Source: Moringa oleifera
Lineage: Eukaryota; Streptophyta; Magnoliopsida; Brassicales; Moringaceae
Direction: 5' to 3'
Length of the DNA stretch: 64,000 bases
NCBI GenBank assembly: GCA_021397835.1
Contig: JAJFZO010000256.1
Location: 2,092,501 to 2,156,500, forward strand
The notes below the pieces were generated by a model, which was given only the letters and a program-made list of their open reading frames with translations, had not been told where the DNA came from and ran no database searches. The position numbers and the translations under genes are program-made. This document shows positions 37,975 to 50,325 of the stretch, piece by piece (the first letter of the stretch is position 1; the number at the start of each line of letters is the position of its first letter).

Positions 37975-38637
37975 TTAATCATGGTAAACCGAGACATTAG
38001 GAGTTGGTTCAAAGTCATCAACGAATGGCTTCTCTTCTTTCAAGCCAGCGTCATCATGGTAAGCTGAAACATTAGGACTTGGCTCAAAATCCTTGACAAA
38101 CGATTTCTCTTGTTTCAAGCCAGCATCGTCATGGTAACCTGAGACATTTGGCCTCGGCTCAAAATCCTTAACGAAAGGTTTCTCTTCGGCTGGTTTAGTG
38201 TCATCCTTGTAGGATGTAGTACTTGGTACTGATTCAAAGTCCCTAATGAAGACCTTGTCATTCTTGTAGGCAGTAACGCTGGGTACTGATTCGAAGTCCC
38301 TAGTGAAGAGCTTCTCTTCTTTATGCTCAAGATTTTCATTTGTGTGACAATCCGTTTTTTCCTTTGAGAAAAACAAAGCAACATCCTTTGGAATTAGGCC
38401 TCGAATTGATTCAGGAATGGGTTGATCTTCCGTTGCAGCCTTCCAGTACTCACCCACATCTTTTCTCGCTGATATCTTGCTAGCAAACTGAATAAGAACA
38501 CCAAAAATAACATGTTAATTAACCCTAGCAAATAATGAAAATTTTATCAAGAACTAGAAAATTGTGGATATGATAAGAAGAGAAATGCTGCTTACCAAGA
38601 GAAAAAAGAAGAGGAAGAAGAAAGCAAAGGACTTCAT
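37975..38637 (-). CDS. E: intact stand-alone DUF2775 repeat protein
   Basis: Exon 1 (38637-38596) encodes the signal peptide start MKSFAFFFLFFFLL (14 codons, phase 0). Exon 2 (38487-37975) gives a total of 184 aa. The DUF2775 head SARKDVGEYWKAATEDQ is followed by a CHTNENLEHKEE spacer and five Tyr-ending units: SVPSVTAY, SVPSTTSY, RPNVSGYHDD, SPNVSAYHDD and TPNVSVYHD-stop. Spacers carry the family signature (E)EK.FVKDFEP. There is no BURP domain. It is the only clearly intact member of the C/D/E set and faces BURP gene F, which starts 2.2 kb away on the other strand. Proteins of this organ-specific S2/P4 type are secreted. A role as a multi-core peptide precursor is inference from the repeats and the BURP neighbours. 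Confidence 0.9.
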
Positions 38638-38723
38638 CTTTTGAACCAAATGATGAGAACTCAAAGCTGTAATTGATTAGCTCTAAGATTTGCTTGGATA
38701 GAGTGGCTTTGATCTATCCATGC

Positions 38724-38731
38724 TATATATA
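38724..38731 (-). promoter_or_regulatory. TATA box of gene E
   Basis: CTATATATAGC on the minus strand, about 87 bases upstream of the ATG at 38637. Confidence 0.65.
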
Positions 38732-40881
38732 GAAGGAAACACAGCAATAAAGAAAGAAATAAAACATTATTTAATCGAAACATGATTAATGAAGGTAGAG
38801 GAACGATATAATTATAAAATAACTGTTAAGTACCCACATGGGATATAAGGTTTTGTTGAAGATATTGATGAGAATTGAAATGGGAAATCTAAGGGTTCAG
38901 CATTCAATCATTTGAGAAAAACATAATTCAAAATGTTTCATGTTGTTCATATAAAATATCGGGTGTGTATATATAATTTTTATACGATTTCAACATATTT
39001 ACATAAATTTTTATATAAACTGTGTTCAAAAGATAAAATCATGGATGAGAGAGAAGAAAAATAATTCACTGATTCTTTGAATTGTACAGGTTTGGCTACA
39101 AAAGAACACCAAGTTTCTTTATGCAGATATATCTTCAAATCAAGCTTTCCGAAAAAGCAAGAATCAAGAATTTTGGGTTGTTTTCTTCTTAATTCATTGT
39201 TTTCATAATCTATACACAAATCCTATAACGTTTTTATTTTTATTTTAATGGATAGTGAACAAATCCGTCACGATGCAGAGAGGATACAATAAAAATGATT
39301 ATTATGGCTAAAAAACTAAGAAAAAATTCATAATCACTTAATTAATTTATAGTAAAAAGATCAAATATTTTCATATCATATTTTGTTTTCTTATTATAAG
39401 TATGATGTCCAATGACATCTTGGATACAAATGTTGGTGGATATAATTAAACTATACTTCTTTTGGGGACCAAATAAATACTTAAATTTTTCATAAATCTA
39501 ACTTAAACCAAATTAGAATGAGAAAAGAGTTAAAAAAATTAAAAATCAGGTTTTATGTACATAATTATCAAACAAATGCTATTCCAGATATAAACATAAT
39601 TTTGCCTTACGCAAAACCAAAAAATACAACAGGGTCAGTCCATATTAATTCAGCTTAATTTAAATAAAAAATAATGTGACTGCCACAAAAAACATATGAG
39701 TGGAGATTGTAATAAAACATAATGTGTAAAAGATAATATCGTAAGTGGTTGCTGATTCGAGCCACGCCATCTTTATGCAATTGTCTTGTCTTCTTGTCAT
39801 GTTCTTCACATTTTCTCTACTCTCAATTTAATATGATATTACAATTATATTTCAGTCCCTTTCCTCTTCTCTTCTTTATTAATGCTTTTCAATCACCTTT
39901 GTTTTTTGTTCATAAATTACTCTCAGATATTATTCAGACAAGATCCTAAAGATTCACTTGAAAGATTACATTTCTTTTACAAAACGTTTTTATCAAACGT
40001 GAAACAATGTTGTCTTTAGATAAATATAAAATTACAATCTTAATTTAATTATTAAAAATTGTGAAATTTGGTCACTGATGGGATCTAGGACCTGCTAAAA
40101 GAAGTATAGGTATCTCTCTGAAATTCAAGTTAGTAATAGGTATTCAGAGTATCGAGCTTGTGTTAATTTTTTGATCTATGCAGAAGATTTTTTATTTTCT
40201 ATTTATGCAATTAACGGAATTTCCAATTCTGAAAATCTGATATAATTATTGTAAAATGAATTATCATAAGATTTTCTGATTTTTATTTGAAAGTCACTTG
40301 TCCTACAGTGACTAGTAGCCAGATCATTCTTCATATAAGTTAATTATATTAAATTAAAAAAATAAAAAGATGATTTTCAATTGGCACGAAGGATTATCGA
40401 TTACGTTACGGTCGGCCACTTTCTACAGAAGCTTTCCCGACACACCAAAAGAAAGATGGCCTACCCATTTTGTGTTATATGTAGAATTATTCGTCTGATT
40501 GATTGAAAATGTCACGACAAAGTTTTGCATGTCTTTTATAATATCAAGTACATTATTGAAAGTAAATTTAATTTTGTTTATTTTTCAGATATTTGCATTC
40601 AAGATCATAGATCAAATCTTCTCCAGATAGCAATGTATGACCTCTAAAGTCAGATATATAAAAATTTTAATTTCACTAAAAGTATCACATAATAGCCAAG
40701 GTCCAACTAATTTGGTATGTTATATTTTATCATATTGAGTCTTATAGTCACCATGCTAATATGTCTACCAATGCTTATGCTATCTTTCGTTATATAACAT
40801 CTTTTACTTTCTTTCTACTGAATAGAAAATTATCAGAGTTGTATCCAAGGAGGTAGGTTTGATAATTGAAGAAATACAGAC
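38732..40881. other. Divergent intergenic region between E and F
   Basis: This 2.2-kb AT-rich stretch holds the promoters of E (minus) and F (plus). No ORF is believed. Confidence 0.5.
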
Positions 40882-41835
40882 ATGGGATTTGCTGCTTGGA
40901 GCCTTCTTCTTCATCTCCTGCTTGTTATGGTATGGGAATGTCAATTTCATCATCTTTTGTTTTCGAACTAATCTTCTTAATATCATTTGAAGTTAATTTC
41001 TTGCTTACTGAAACTCTTTTAGTCTGTGAAGGGAAGTGGAGCCACGAAAGAAGATGATCTCCCTGATACCAGTAATGTTTTACAGCTTCCTACCATGGAT
41101 CCTAAAGTCCATAGAATGTCTCACATGGAACACATGGACCCTTCTTTCATGGTGTTCTTCACCTTGAAGGATCTGAAAGTAGGGAAGAGGATGCCTGTCT
41201 ATTTTCCCAAGAAAAACCCTTCTGCATCTCCTCACTTTCTGCCTAGAGACGAAGCTGATTCCATTCCATTTTCATCCAAAAACCTCCGTTACCTTCTTCA
41301 GTTCTTCTCTTTTCCTCCAGGCTCTCGCCAAGCAAAAGCCATGGAGGATACTCTCAGGCACTGTGAGACTGAACCCATTAAAGGAGAAACAAAGTTCTGT
41401 GCTACTTCTTTATCTTCCATGCTTGATTTTGCAAAAAGGATCTTTGGGTCAGACTCCATTTTCAAGGTCCTAGCCACTAAACACCTTACAAGGTCCAGTA
41501 TCCATTTGCAGAACTACACAATCCTGCAAAACCCTAGAGAGATTCCAACTCCTAAGGTGGTAGCTTGCCATACCATGCCCTATCCTTACGCAATTTTCTA
41601 CTGCCATAGCCAAGAGAGTGAGACCAAAGTCTTCAGAGTTTCTCTGGGTGGTGATAATGGAGATAAGGTTGATGCTGTTGCTGTCTGTCATATGGATACC
41701 TCTCAGTGGACTCCTCACCACATGTCGTTTCTTGTTCTGGGTATCCAGCCAGGGACTCTTCCTGTTTGCCATTTCTTCCCAGATGATAATCTTGTGATAG
41801 TTCCTATCCAGATCAGCAATGCATCTGTGATGTAA
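40882..41835 (+). CDS. F: BURP domain protein without repeats
   Basis: Exon 1 (40882-40929) encodes MGFAAWSLLLHLLLVM. After a phase-0 intron, exon 2 (41023-41835) gives 286 aa. A short linker has DLPDTSNVLQLPTMDP, then a Met/His-rich stretch (HRMSHMEHMDPS). The BURP domain starts at VFFTLKDLKVGKRMPVYF and keeps both Cys (HCETEPIKGETKFCATS) and all four CH motifs (ACH, YCH, VCH, VCH; spacings 10, 26, 25). The residue after CHX8 is Ile instead of Trp. No DUF2775 head or core-like repeat is present, so if it is a cyclase it would need a substrate in trans. It lies between DUF2775 genes E (divergent) and G (convergent). Confidence 0.93.
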
Positions 41836-42736
41836 TGTTAGTCCCAGTACCAGCAACTGCTTTCGCTTATATGCCTAATATAAGGTGAATAATTTCAGTG
41901 TCCTGTGATCTAAGTATGAAACGAACTCTAGCTTTAAGACCATATCTATTCACTGCAGAAAGCAATAATTTTGTGATTTGTTTGTCTCGTTCAGACAAAA
42001 GATGAGGAAAAATCATCAGTAAAAAATATGGTTTTATTTACTCTGTTTTCACTTGCTAAAAATGCAATAATTTTCCGAAGCAGACACCAATTTATGATGC
42101 TTGACAGTGCTTGGACTGCTGTCGCACAACTTGGAAAAGTTTTGGGACCTGAAACTGGAGTACTGGCCCCAAGAGCCCTCTTTATGATATGTCAGGAAGC
42201 CTTGTCTGTGGTCATAGTTGAGAGTCATGACTCTGCTTCCATGTGAGAGCAAGGCTGCCGGGTGGTTTCTTGAAACTCACCAATATCTCGAAAATTCTTC
42301 TGTCCTTGCTTTTTCCATTGGGAATCTGCCTGAAAACACGGACATGGAAGATCCGGATTAAGATTCCGAAGGAAACCCAGTTTCCCTGCCACTCAGATGT
42401 CAAAGAAAGTCCTGGAAAGTACAGGAAAATCATCTCTTAATTGGGTACTCAAAAGTAAAAAGTATAACCAGATAGTTTGGCAAGAATCAATTGCCTGTAA
42501 GATTTATTCAGCAGTACTAAAGGATACATTATAGCTGCAGTTTTTCTGATCTACTAAGTTTCACTATCCTGCAAGATGATTAAAATATGGATAGTAGCTA
42601 AGAAGGATTACAAAAGAGAGAGTAATAAGAGAAGTTCACACTCCAATATTATAACAAGATTACTAATTAAAACACACTATTGAGTATCATACAAGCATGA
42701 ACCCTGTCATTCTTCCTCCATCTAGTTATGTAGTTT
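41836..42736. other. Convergent spacer between F and G
   Basis: 3' flanks of F and G. Overlapping short ORFs at 42028-42440 exist on both strands in a GC-richer patch, without recognisable family features or splice logic. Confidence 0.45.
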
Positions 42737-43290
42737 TTATATCTTCTGTTTCTTCATCTCAGTCGGAACCTTCAAAGCTCGCTTGATTCGTTCGATCAAT
42801 GATTCATCTTTCTTCTGCTCATCTTCATGCTTCGGCTCCGAGTGATCTTTGAGGGAAGGCTTCTCTTCCTTATGCGTACCATGGCTGTGATATATTATCA
42901 CATTAGGCTTAACATCAAAATCCTTGATAAAAGGGTACGTTTTGCTCTTATCGGAAGTCTGATCATGATCATGAAGAAGTTCTTTAATTGCTTCTGGCAT
43001 CGGTTCATCTTTCATTATGCTCTTCCAGTAGTCCCCCGGTTCGCTTCTTGCATTGCTGAGCTTGGCAAACTATTCAAAGAAAAAGAACAAATCTTTCCTT
43101 AGAATTGGAAATAAGAACTAACCCACATATAATGAAGATAAGCTCAAAACATACAAGTTGGTGGTTTGAAATTTTGATTTAAGTAAGAATCAAATTGAAG
43201 AGAACACTGCAAGTCTGTCTGTGATACCACTAAAGAAAGGCTTACCAAGAAAAGGGTGCAGAAGACCATAAGAGCGTGAAGCAGCTTCAT
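42737..43290 (-). CDS. G: single-core organ-specific (DUF2775) protein
   Basis: Exon 1 (43290-43246) encodes MKLLHALMVFCTLFL. After a phase-0 intron, exon 2 (43069-42737) gives 125 aa. The head FAKLSNARSEPGDYWKSIMK, then DEPMPEAIKELL, is the classical organ-specific S2/P4 signature. One full repeat follows, PFIKDFDVKPNVIIYHSHG, then a charged tail rich in Glu/Lys. The single candidate core is VIIY. This gene looks like the ancestral short form of the family. It is transcribed towards BURP gene F, 0.9 kb away. Confidence 0.92.
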
Positions 43291-43357
43291 GTTACGGCTA
43301 ATTTGCTCAAAAGTCTTGAAACAAACTTGGTTGTTTCTCAGATCAACTCATACCAGT

Positions 43358-43365
43358 TATATATA
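43358..43365 (-). promoter_or_regulatory. TATA box of gene G
   Basis: CCTATATATAACTGG on the minus strand, about 68 bases upstream of the ATG at 43290. Confidence 0.65.
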
Positions 43366-46300
43366 GGCCATGTGCCAGATTACTTGAAGAGATTAAAATA
43401 ATAAAAAAATGGGTTGTGTCAACTTAATCAAGGAGATGCACTTATTAATCAACACGGGTGGTGCTTGGTACGGGTGGGAAACTGGAGGCAACTGCCTTAG
43501 TAGCTGCTTTTCTCCTAATTTACTAGAAATCAAAATTCTTATTTTCTATACTTTATCTTATTGATCAAATGATGATACTTATTAGGGCATGCCCTAGGGT
43601 TCACTTTTCCAGTGTTTACTATTAAGAGCGGTAAGGTACCAAACGGCACTATGTAGAGAATTGGGAGGTGAAGATCTACTGTCCGTTTATTAGAGTTGAC
43701 TTAATGCCTATTGTCTCCTTCCCCACCGTCCGGAAAAGGGAAAAGAAGGCATATTCTTTGTACCCACATGCTTCTTATACAAAATGGAAAGTGTTCTATT
43801 CTGATCAGCAAGAGTTTTAATGGGTCATGATTTTCACTCTTGCAAATGCCCAGATAGATTGTCACTTACTGCTAAGTTGACCAACAAGAGAAGATGCCGA
43901 GCACAAGAAATTAACCAAGGGAAAATGAAAGAAGAAGACAATTCATTATTAAGTACCTTTGGTTACATTGAGAAGCCAGATCCAATGATACCCACCTGAA
44001 AAAGAGAACAGAGAGGAAAATGGATTATTCAAAGAGGAAAAGGAAATCTCATTGTCCTCATTAATCCTTTTTTCTTTAGTTTGCCTTAGATGATACAAAA
44101 TTAGTCAACTTTCAGATATTGCTAATACTAATAATTTCCAAGATGGGTTATCTTTAAATACCATATGCATGATGCAACGTTCAATAATATCAGTTGACTT
44201 GCAAGGAAAAAAAACAAAGGAAAATGGACATCGATTTCATTAAAAGGAGTTATCAAGAAAACAAAACGTGAACTGTTCAATTGCATAAATTATCTGTATA
44301 TTGCATCATTGAGTAGCCTGCATACCTGCACACGGAACTTTGTATGGATTCAATCCGTTTCCGAAGAAAATTTTAATACGAACAAAGACTGTGACATAAG
44401 ATTAAATATGGATTAATGTCACAGAGTTAGATTAGATATAGAAGCCCCCGCAAGAAATAGAAGCCCCCGCAAGAACGTAAGCTAGGCTGGCACTTTGTGG
44501 GAAAAGTCAACTATGAACGTGCAACACAATATCTATTAGGGTTCCCGTGATTCATTCCTCCTAAGCTTCTTGTTTATTTTGTCTAATAAGCCTCTTGTAA
44601 TGAAAGTCAACTTCATTTATGTGTCATACATTTAGATCTTGAAGTTTCTTACAAGGGTTGAAGACAAGAACAAGAATCATTAAATTTTAGTTGTAGTAGT
44701 TGAGTAACTACATATACATCACATCCTCTAACAACTCCAGTTTATGTTTTTTATCTTGTCAAGTTGCTTGTTAGTTAGGGAATCAACGGATTAGATTATC
44801 GTGCAATATGATTACAAACTTGCAAAACAAGAACATGAACGTCGAATTTCTGACTAAGAGACTCTTCCATATGCTTAAGAAATTACATACTCAAGAGATT
44901 ATTTATTTTGAATGCTTAATTGACTCCTAATTTACAGAATTAGAGGCCTAATTATACAGGTTTATATATGTCTCTAAATTATCGAATTCATTTTTACTGG
45001 CATGAAAGAGATTTGGCTTTAGATAATGAATTCATTAGTCTCTTTAATTTTGATTTTCTTGGCATCAACTTCTAGGGCACCCCTGCCCCATGAGTCAAAG
45101 ATCTTATCAAGTCGGTTTCCTCATTAGTCAAAAACAAGGGATTAGGTCTATGAATTGCATGCCTGTAGCCTGATAAGATCACCTTTTCTTCAAAGTCCAA
45201 AAGGTCCATTGTTCACATCATCAACGCAAAGGTCTCTGCCTATCCACTTCGTGAGGATGGATAGACTGATACGTTGCATACTTAGCTAGTGACCACAACT
45301 ATGCTGTATATGCAGAGATTCGATGCATAGTACTAAGGATTTTAGTGGAGATGGGATCTGCCTTCATTTCGTCATGTACAAATCCTAAGATTTTGTTTTC
45401 TTTGACGACGAACTAATGACATTATCTTTTTGTTCAACGGTTGTAGTTTAAAGTATATATTACAGTATAACATATTCATTTTAAATACATATCATGCATG
45501 TCCCAACTTTATCAAACTTTTCATTGCAATTTGTTTCCTTTTTGAACATATAATATGAAATTTGATAATATATGGTTCAACTCTTGATGAAAACTTAATT
45601 ATGTTTAATGCTACTTAGTTAAAAATAAAAAATTAATAATTTTAATATATCAAAAAAATTTTGATAAGTGATTAAAATGACGAGAATTTACAAAAAATAA
45701 TGATCAAAGGCTTGCAAAACGATCTGTATATTATCTTCCGTTCAAGTTAAATAAGAGATTTAAGTAGAGTAAGCTATATATAGCATGAGTTGCATAAGAA
45801 GAGCTTTCTATTGTCCTTTTTTTATAATGTAGGTGAGCTACTTTGATAATTTTATCAGCGTTAATTTATTGATCTGATCAAATCTTTAAATGACTGAATC
45901 TTTCTTATTGAGAAAAGTCATTATACTTTTTTCGCAATCAAGTATACGAAATATTTTGTGATACAATGATATATGTTAATTTTTTAAATGCTCTGATGCT
46001 ATTTTTAATATGTTAGTTCTATTGAATTTAAAAAAAAAATCTTTAAATATTACTCATTTCAACTCAATCCTTATTGAAAATTGATTAACGAATTTATTAA
46101 AATATAATACCTTACATCATATCTGATCACATCAACTTTATACATATCGATATTCTATCTATCAATATATTTTAATAACTTTTAGTACCAACTGTAATTA
46201 GGTATCCTAGGGTCCAAATCCTTACTCAAGTTTCTTGAAGAAAGGCTCATACAGGATTTGGTGGGTGTTTATGGGCAACAGGAGTTTGAAGTTAATGCCA

Positions 46301-47036
46301 TTAGAATACCAGATTTGAAAGAGACCCATTTTGGTCCAACTCCTTCAATATAGGTCAGATGCTTTAACCACTTCAACAAAGAAATTAAGATAAAGTCAAA
46401 AAGATATTGCATCACTAATTAGTAGTGTCATATCACTAGCTATCATCCAAGACTCTTGCCTAGATTTTGCTTCTCCTTTGTCTTAGTAACTACAGTCAAA
46501 TTAAGCTGCATTTTGTTGAGTGCCTGACCAGAAGCCGCACTAAGGACACAGTGGTCTACTCTTCTTCAAAATCTCTCCCTCATCACAATATATGAAGACA
46601 GATCTAAACCTTTCAGGGCATTGGTGATCATATATCTCTATTCAGGGCAGGTTAAGTATGCCATAGAAAAACAAATTAACTTCAACTAATCTAAAGGTCA
46701 GCTGAAGATGATCCTTTGATTTAAATAACCCTGAAAAACATTAATTTAATGAGAAACAGGGGGTGATCTACCAAGGAACAGCTTATTGGGTACAGGCCAA
46801 AAACAAGGCTAAATGATGTCATTTTGACTCAAACCCGTTTTGGCCTTTTATCATAGTGGGTCTCAGTGTGATCTGCCTAAGCAGTTGACTTACATACAGT
46901 ATGATTATTTGTCCCCCAACTTTCATATTTTAATTATTATTCTTACAAACATTTTAAGTGGGTCAGTTGATAATCCTTCACTTTGTTTAAAGCAGAAACA
47001 ATAGAGAAATTGCAGAGCTTATCAAGAAAAGCAGGC
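43366..47036. other. Divergent intergenic region between G and H
   Basis: No gene is supported over 3.7 kb. A 19-bp direct repeat, TAGAAGCCCCCGCAAGAA plus one base, lies at 44439-44476. The left part is the promoter of G, and the last few hundred bases are the promoter and 5' UTR of H. Confidence 0.5.
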
Positions 47037-48158
47037 ATGGCTGCTGGGTTTCCTTCTTGGGGGATCATCCTTGTTCCTGTTCTGCTTGTTTTACTGGTAA
47101 AATCTTTATCTCCTTATGAAACTATAGTTTCTACTTCGTTAATATTGAAATCATCACTGACCCAGATGTTATCTTCACTGTATCTCCATTGATCCTTTAA
47201 AGTTTTTGCAAGCTTCTTTTATCTTTTCCAGACTCTTATAACACTAATTTCTTCATATATTTTTGCAACAAATTAAATGGTACAGACTGCAGAGGCTGGT
47301 AGTTCCATAAGGATTACCTACAGAGAATTGAAAGAAGAAGACGACAGTGGTAAGCAGGTAGATGAAAGAACGCCTGATCTGCAAAAACATGCCATGAATA
47401 ATCATCTCCTGATCTCCGGGCATGATGCTGATGATGATGGTCATGGTCATGGTCATGGTCATCCATCTTCTCACATGGACCCTTCACTGAATGTTTTCTT
47501 CACCATAAATGACCTGAAGATTGGAAAAAGAATGCCTATCTACTTCTCCAACGAAGACCTTTCTTCCTCTCCTCATCTTCTCTCCAGAAAACAAACCGAG
47601 TCCATTCCTTTCAGCTCAAGCCAACTCCCTTACCTCCTTCAGTTCTTCTCATTCTCAGAAAACTCTCCACAAGCGAAAGCCATGGAGTACACACTAAACC
47701 AATGTGAACTTGAACCCATCAAAGGAGAGACCAAATTCTGTGCGAATTCATTAGAATCCATGCTTGATTTCGCACGCAGTGCCTTAGGGTTTCCTCCCAA
47801 TCTGAAGGTCCTGACGACAAGATTCCTCGTGAAACCAACTACCCTTTTGCAGAACTACTCCATCCAGGAAGCCCCAAGAGAGATATTGGCGTCCAGGATG
47901 ATAGCTTGCCATACAATGCCTTACCCTTATGCAGTGTTCTATTGCCATGGCCAAGAGAGCGGAAACAGGCTGTTTGAGATTTCTTTAGAGGGTGACAACG
48001 GAGGGAGGGTGCAAGCTGCTGCCATTTGCCATATGGACACCACCCAATGGGACCGTGACCATGTGTCGTTTCGTGTTCTGAAGATCGAGCCAGGAAAATC
48101 CCCCGTCTGTCATGTCTTCCCTCTTGATAACGTTGTCTGGGTTTCTATGTCTGCTTAG
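47037..48158 (+). CDS. H: BURP domain protein with His/Asp-rich linker
   Basis: Exon 1 (47037-47096) encodes MAAGFPSWGIILVPVLLVLL. After a phase-0 intron, exon 2 (47286-48158) gives 310 aa. The linker has GHDADDDGHGHGHGHPSSHM, a metal-binding-like stretch. BURP starts at VFFTINDLKIGKRMPIYF. Both Cys (QCELEPIKGETKFCANS) and the four CH motifs (ACH, YCH, ICH, VCH; spacings 10, 26, 25) are present, and the canonical Trp after CHX8 is kept. No DUF2775 head or repeats. It is convergent with DUF2775 gene I, 1.3 kb away. A stand-alone peptide-cyclase role is inference; copper at the CH motifs is known for characterised BURP cyclases. Confidence 0.93.
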
Positions 48159-49428
48159 AAATGTATCCATTTTCCAGGGAAGTGGCTGGTGTAAAAAGTT
48201 AAAACTATATCAATTGTTGTGTTGTTATTAATGTCAATAGAGCCTGGAAGCTCCTGTCTGCAGCCTGTTCCCTGTACACAATCTGCTGATATGTTTGTGG
48301 ACCAATCCATTATGTAAGGACTGATCTAGCAAATGTATAAATCAGAAGCATATATTCATTGCTCCCTAGAGGAAAAACATGAAAACAGCATCTAATTTGT
48401 TTAAATTTTTGGTTTCTGCATACTATAATTGATCTTCCATGTCTTCTGGGTGTCTGGACAGAGTTTTGGTTTTCTTTTTCTTTTTTCTTTTTTTTTTGAT
48501 CTTTTTTCATGCTTTTTTAGCAACAGATTATAATACTAATTCAACTTACAGATTTACCTCATCTGAAATTACTCTACCAATCAATATCTAAGAATCTGCT
48601 TAATTCCTTACAAAATTACAAGTTTGCATTTTAATATGTAAGAACTTCATCATAGAGACTTCTTCAAAGCATATAACATTTATAAGGACAAATATAAACT
48701 TAAATCTACTTTTTAATTTAATGTTTAATATAACCATTGAATTAATTGTACAACTAAATTTTTTAAGTTGATTTAATTAAGAGCACTTTTATTGTTAATA
48801 TCTCAAAATGATTTAAATAAATTTATGCTCCATTTAAAATTCTTTTAAATTTTAACAATGCTTAATTCATAATCTAATTTTTATGATTTTTTTAATTTTT
48901 GATAATACAAATTAATTTATATATTTTTCAATGTTCAAAAATTTTTAAATTTTATATAATGATATCTTGGTACATTTTTTACCTTCATAAAACTTTCGAG
49001 TTAAATTTTGTTTTATAGTATCTCTAATTTAAATATTTCAATTTTTAATAAAATCTAAATAAACAAATTTAAACATAATACAATCAATATTGAGACATTT
49101 AAAATAAAAAAAAGGATATAATTAAACTTTTTAAAATATTTTCTAATGTAACATGAATTAAAGCAACCTTTTCACACATCTAATCCCGAATTTACCTTAT
49201 TAATAGCAAACAAAAGAAAAACAATAAAGAAAACCCTCAACACAAACTTATAGCATTAGAATAAGAACACAATCACTCTTATAAAGATCCCAAGAGAAGA
49301 ACATCTCCATCTTTCTTGAAAACCCTTAATCTAACACACAATTTCTAGTGATTCAGCATCATCCAAGTGCTTAGCTTGAAGTCTTCATCACAAATTTTTT
49401 TTATTAATTAGTACTCCTTATCATCTAG
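48159..49428. other. Convergent spacer between H and I
   Basis: 3' flanks of H and I around an AT-rich centre (48700-49100). A poly-T/C run lies near 48472-48500. No gene is seen. Confidence 0.5.
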
Positions 49429-50255
49429 TTAGCGCCAAGCATCATCGAAGTGCTTCGATGGAGTGTTTCCGCGAGGCTGTTCTTCTTTGTACGCAGCAGC
49501 AGTAGCAGGCTTCTCCTCCTTATTAAGCTCTGAATTATGAGTAAGAAGTGTCTGAACTACTTCTGGCATTGGTTCGCCTTTCATAACACTCCCCCAATAC
49601 TCTGCACCTTCTTTTCTACCATCAATGGTGCTCACCATCTAACACCCCAAAAAAAAAAAAAAAAAGCATCGCAATTCGTTCTAAAAGCTTATACTTAAGG
49701 CTCAAATCGTGAAATAATAAGAAACACTTCATATATAAAAATCGCTTCAAAAGCATTTAAAAAATATGTTCAAAATTATATTATATTTTATTAGTGTGAT
49801 CAAACTGTAATGAAGAATTTTACCAAGATTGATCCTATCTTTCTAAGAATTTTACGTAAAAATTCAAATGAGATCTCAAAACATAATACAATAAGTTAAC
49901 ACAAATTTTGAGACTTGTAATTAATTTAATTTAATTTTGTTTGAGTTCAACCATGCTAAATGTTGAAACACGAAAATTTTATTTTTTAAAGATCGAATAA
50001 AAAAATTGTAAAAATGATATAAAAAAATGTAAATTTTGAAACCCTAAATTTGAGAGCTTGGACGATCATCTTCCTGCATAGGTACGTGGTCGGTCCTGAA
50101 TTTTATCATACATATAAAAATCAAAATAAAAGTACGATGCTCGTAGTAAATGATCATATGAAACTAGAACTAAAAGGAAGATTTAATTTGACTGGGGACA
50201 TGCTTACCAGGAGAAGTGATGAAGATACAACAAGGAAAGTAAGGAAAAGCTTCAT
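49429..50255 (-). CDS. I: reduced organ-specific (DUF2775-like) protein
   Basis: Exon 1 (50255-50208) encodes MKLFLTFLVVSSSLLL. A phase-0 intron is followed by exon 2 (49638-49429), giving 85 aa. The head DGRKEGAEYWGSVMKGEPMP is recognisably the family signature. The KDFEPRPN spacer is missing. The only Tyr-ending stretch is ATAAAY, followed by KEEQPRG and a tail ending HFDDAWR. The short length and absent spacer suggest a degenerate or specialised member. It pairs convergently with BURP gene H and divergently with BURP gene J. Confidence 0.85.
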
Positions 50256-50304
50256 ATTGATACGGTAGATGCCTGTCTGGTGCTGAGGCTATTTCCATTC
50301 CATG

Positions 50305-50314
50305 CTATTTATAG
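50305..50314 (-). promoter_or_regulatory. TATA box of gene I
   Basis: CTATAAATAG on the minus strand, about 50 bases upstream of the ATG at 50255. Confidence 0.7.
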
Positions 50315-50325
50315 ACAAACCATAC

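Noticed and set aside
42028..42440. Overlapping ORFs on both strands between F and G
   Set aside because: No known motifs, frames open on both strands in the same patch, and no splice pattern. Treated as spacer.
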